Shown here piece after piece: positions 62,704-64,000 of a stretch of DNA of 64,000 nucleotides. The translations under genes were made by a program, and so were the position numbers. The notes below the pieces were generated by a model. That model was not told the DNA's origin, made no database searches, and saw only the letters and a list, made by a program, of their open reading frames with translations. The number at the start of each line of letters is the position of its first letter. The first letter of the stretch is position 1. Source of the DNA: an uncultured Alphaproteobacteria bacterium (GTDB lineage Bacteria; Pseudomonadota; Alphaproteobacteria; Caulobacterales; Caulobacteraceae); assembly GCA_903860975.1 (NCBI GenBank), contig CAIOSI010000023.1:1-64000 (forward strand), in the 5' to 3' direction.

Positions 62704-64000
62704 CCTGCGTCCCGAAGGCCCAGGCCCGCTTTCCAGTCAAACAATTCCTGCAGCACGCGCAGCGCCTTGCCTCGCTCTGACTTGAGCTCAGGGTCGCGGT
62801 TGACGATCAGACGCGCGTCGTCGCCGGCCGCTGCGATCAAATCGCGATGCGGCCCAAGCACATCGGCGAAGATGTAATCTGGAAAGCCAGACTGTTTAAG
62901 GCCAAGCGCGTCGCCGCCGCCTCGTAGTTCCAGATCCGTCTCGGCAATAAGGAAGCCATCGTCGGTGCGCCGAAGGATGTCGAGGCGCTTTTGGGCGGTC
63001 TGCGAAAGTGGCGGATCATAGAGCAGGACGCAGGCGCTTTCCTGTCGGCCGCGTCCGACCCGGCCTCTGAGCTGATGGAGCTGAGCCAGACCGAACCGCT
63101 CAGCCTGTTCGATCACCATAATCGTGGCATTTGGAACATTGACGCCGACTTCTACGACCGTTGTCGCCACTAGAACCGACAGCTTTCCGTCTGCGAACTC
63201 TGACATTACGGCGTCCTTTGCTGCGGGTGCCATCTTGCCGTGGATTAAGCCGACGCTTGGTCCAATGCTTTGTTTGAGGTCTTCGGCTCGTGTCTCGGCG
63301 GCCTTCAGGTCGATCAGCTCGGATTCCGACACAAGGGGACATATCCAGAAGGCCTGGGCGCCCCCGGCGACCGCGTCGCGCAGACGGCTTTCGACCTCTG
63401 CGATGCGGGTCAGCGGCGCAGCGCGCGTGGCGACTGGCGTGCGGCCAGGCGGCTTTTCGTCAATCCGGCTGACGTCGAGATCGCCGTACATGGTCAGTTC
63501 CAAGGTCCGCGGGATCGGCGTGGCCGACATCGCCAGCAGGTGGACGGCATTTCCCTTTGTCTGCAGGCGCTGGCGTTCGCTAACGCCGAAGCGGTGCTGC
63601 TCATCGACAACGGCCAGTCGAAGCTGTTGGAAGGCCACATCATCCTGGAAGAGGGCATGGGTGCCCACAGCGACCTTAGCTGCGCCTGAGGCCAAAGCCT
63701 GCAGCTTTTCAGCCCGCGCAGCGCCCCGGTCCCGGCCGGTCAACAAAATAACGGCGACGCCGTGATCGTTAAGTGGACCAGAAATGGTCTCAAAGTGCTG
63801 CCGGGCGAGGATCTCAGTGGGCGCCATCAGGGCGCTCTGGCCGCCGCTAGCTGCGACGTCTGCCATCGCGCACATTGCGACGACGGTCTTACCAGAGCCT
63901 ACGTCGCCCTGAAGAAGCCGGCTCATCCTTTCTCCAGCGCTAAGGTCGCTGCGAACCTCTGCAAGCGCGCGCGACTGCGCGCCGGTGAAGGTGAACGGCA
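62700..64000 (-). CDS. recG: ATP-dependent DNA helicase RecG (3' part, truncated by window edge)
   Basis: Unwinds branched DNA, reversing stalled forks and Holliday junctions. The frame is open to the right edge and reads PFTFTGAQSRALAEVRSD before RLLQGDVGSGKTVVAMCAM (Walker A). DEQHRFGV, SATPIPRTLELTMYGDLDVS, HGKMAPAAKDAVMSEFADG, VEVGVNVPNATIMVIE, LHQLRGRVGRG, and the C-terminal RGGGDALGLKQSGFPDY are RecG-specific. The N-terminal wedge domain and start lie beyond the window. About 430 residues are present. Confidence 0.95.
   Translation of the reverse strand, partial: PFTFTGAQSRALAEVRSDLSAGERMSRLLQGDVGSGKTVVAMCAMADVAASGGQSALMAPTEILARQHFETISGPLNDHGVAVILLTGRDRGAARAEKLQALASGAAKVAVGTHALFQDDVAFQQLRLAVVDEQHRFGVSERQRLQTKGNAVHLLAMSATPIPRTLELTMYGDLDVSRIDEKPPGRTPVATRAAPLTRIAEVESRLRDAVAGGAQAFWICPLVSESELIDLKAAETRAEDLKQSIGPSVGLIHGKMAPAAKDAVMSEFADGKLSVLVATTVVEVGVNVPNATIMVIEQAERFGLAQLHQLRGRVGRGRQESACVLLYDPPLSQTAQKRLDILRRTDDGFLIAETDLELRGGGDALGLKQSGFPDYIFADVLGPHRDLIAAAGDDARLIVNRDPELKSERGKALRVLQELFDWKAGLGLRDAG

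Overview
The window is a 64 kb piece of a GC-rich alphaproteobacterial chromosome. Several features point to Caulobacterales, most likely Caulobacteraceae: the gene orders nrdR-rib-nusB-thiL, DUF177-plsX-fabH-ihfA-merR and aminotransferase-hom-glpX-recJ, a NDUFS4-type complex I subunit, DUF2842, a Ros/MucR regulator, a double cold-shock-domain protein and a proton-pumping pyrophosphatase. The family-level placement is inference. No rRNA operon, CRISPR array, intact prophage or intact insertion sequence was seen. Most of the window is ordinary housekeeping DNA.

Layout, left part (0-21 kb). A MucR-like regulator diverges from glyA. An operon nrdR-ribD(reductase domain only)-ribE-ribH-nusB-thiL follows, then a coupled type III polyketide synthase / isoprenylcysteine-methyltransferase-like pair. 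Next come a DEAD-box helicase, an exported aspartic protease, hppA and bamE sharing one bidirectional terminator, a cytochrome bc1 chaperone and the lipid cluster DUF177-plsX-fabH-ihfA-merR. The stretch ends with a MetX-like hydrolase and a Tat-exported amidase.

Middle part (21-34 kb). This is the most accessory stretch. It holds a coupled pair of small unknown ORFs, two exported hydrolases, a c-type cytochrome, a decayed membrane-protein pseudogene with a nonsense codon and two frame breaks, and a signalling locus. The signalling locus consists of a PAS histidine kinase, a receiver-only regulator, an A+T-rich island and a hybrid histidine kinase. The hybrid kinase is split by a -1 frame change exactly at an A AAA AAG heptamer. 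A spinster-like MFS transporter and tRNA-Pro(GGG) follow.

Right part (34-64 kb). In order: heme A synthase and a P460-type cytochrome; rplM-rpsI; argC; exported msrB; a PadR-DUF1700-DUF2807 envelope-response operon with a clear operator candidate; PHA synthase; aminotransferase-hom-glpX-recJ; tRNA-Glu; a double cold-shock protein; glutaminyl cyclase; and a thioesterase. Then come tRNA-Pro(TGG) - complex I subunit - tRNA-Arg(TCT) and a sulfur/amino-acid group (metC-like, glycerate-kinase-like, an amino-acid-binding lipoprotein, sseA, cysK). The last block is an LPS inner-core operon (kdsA-hldE-hldD) followed by a DUF3089 protein, an MDR oxidoreductase and the 3' part of recG, which runs off the right edge.

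The best candidates for new biology are the slippery-heptamer hybrid kinase, the deaminase-less RibD with no ribBA in the operon, the Asn-type KdsA, the MucR protein without its zinc histidines, and the PadR operator. All coordinates and motifs were read by eye; no database search was possible.
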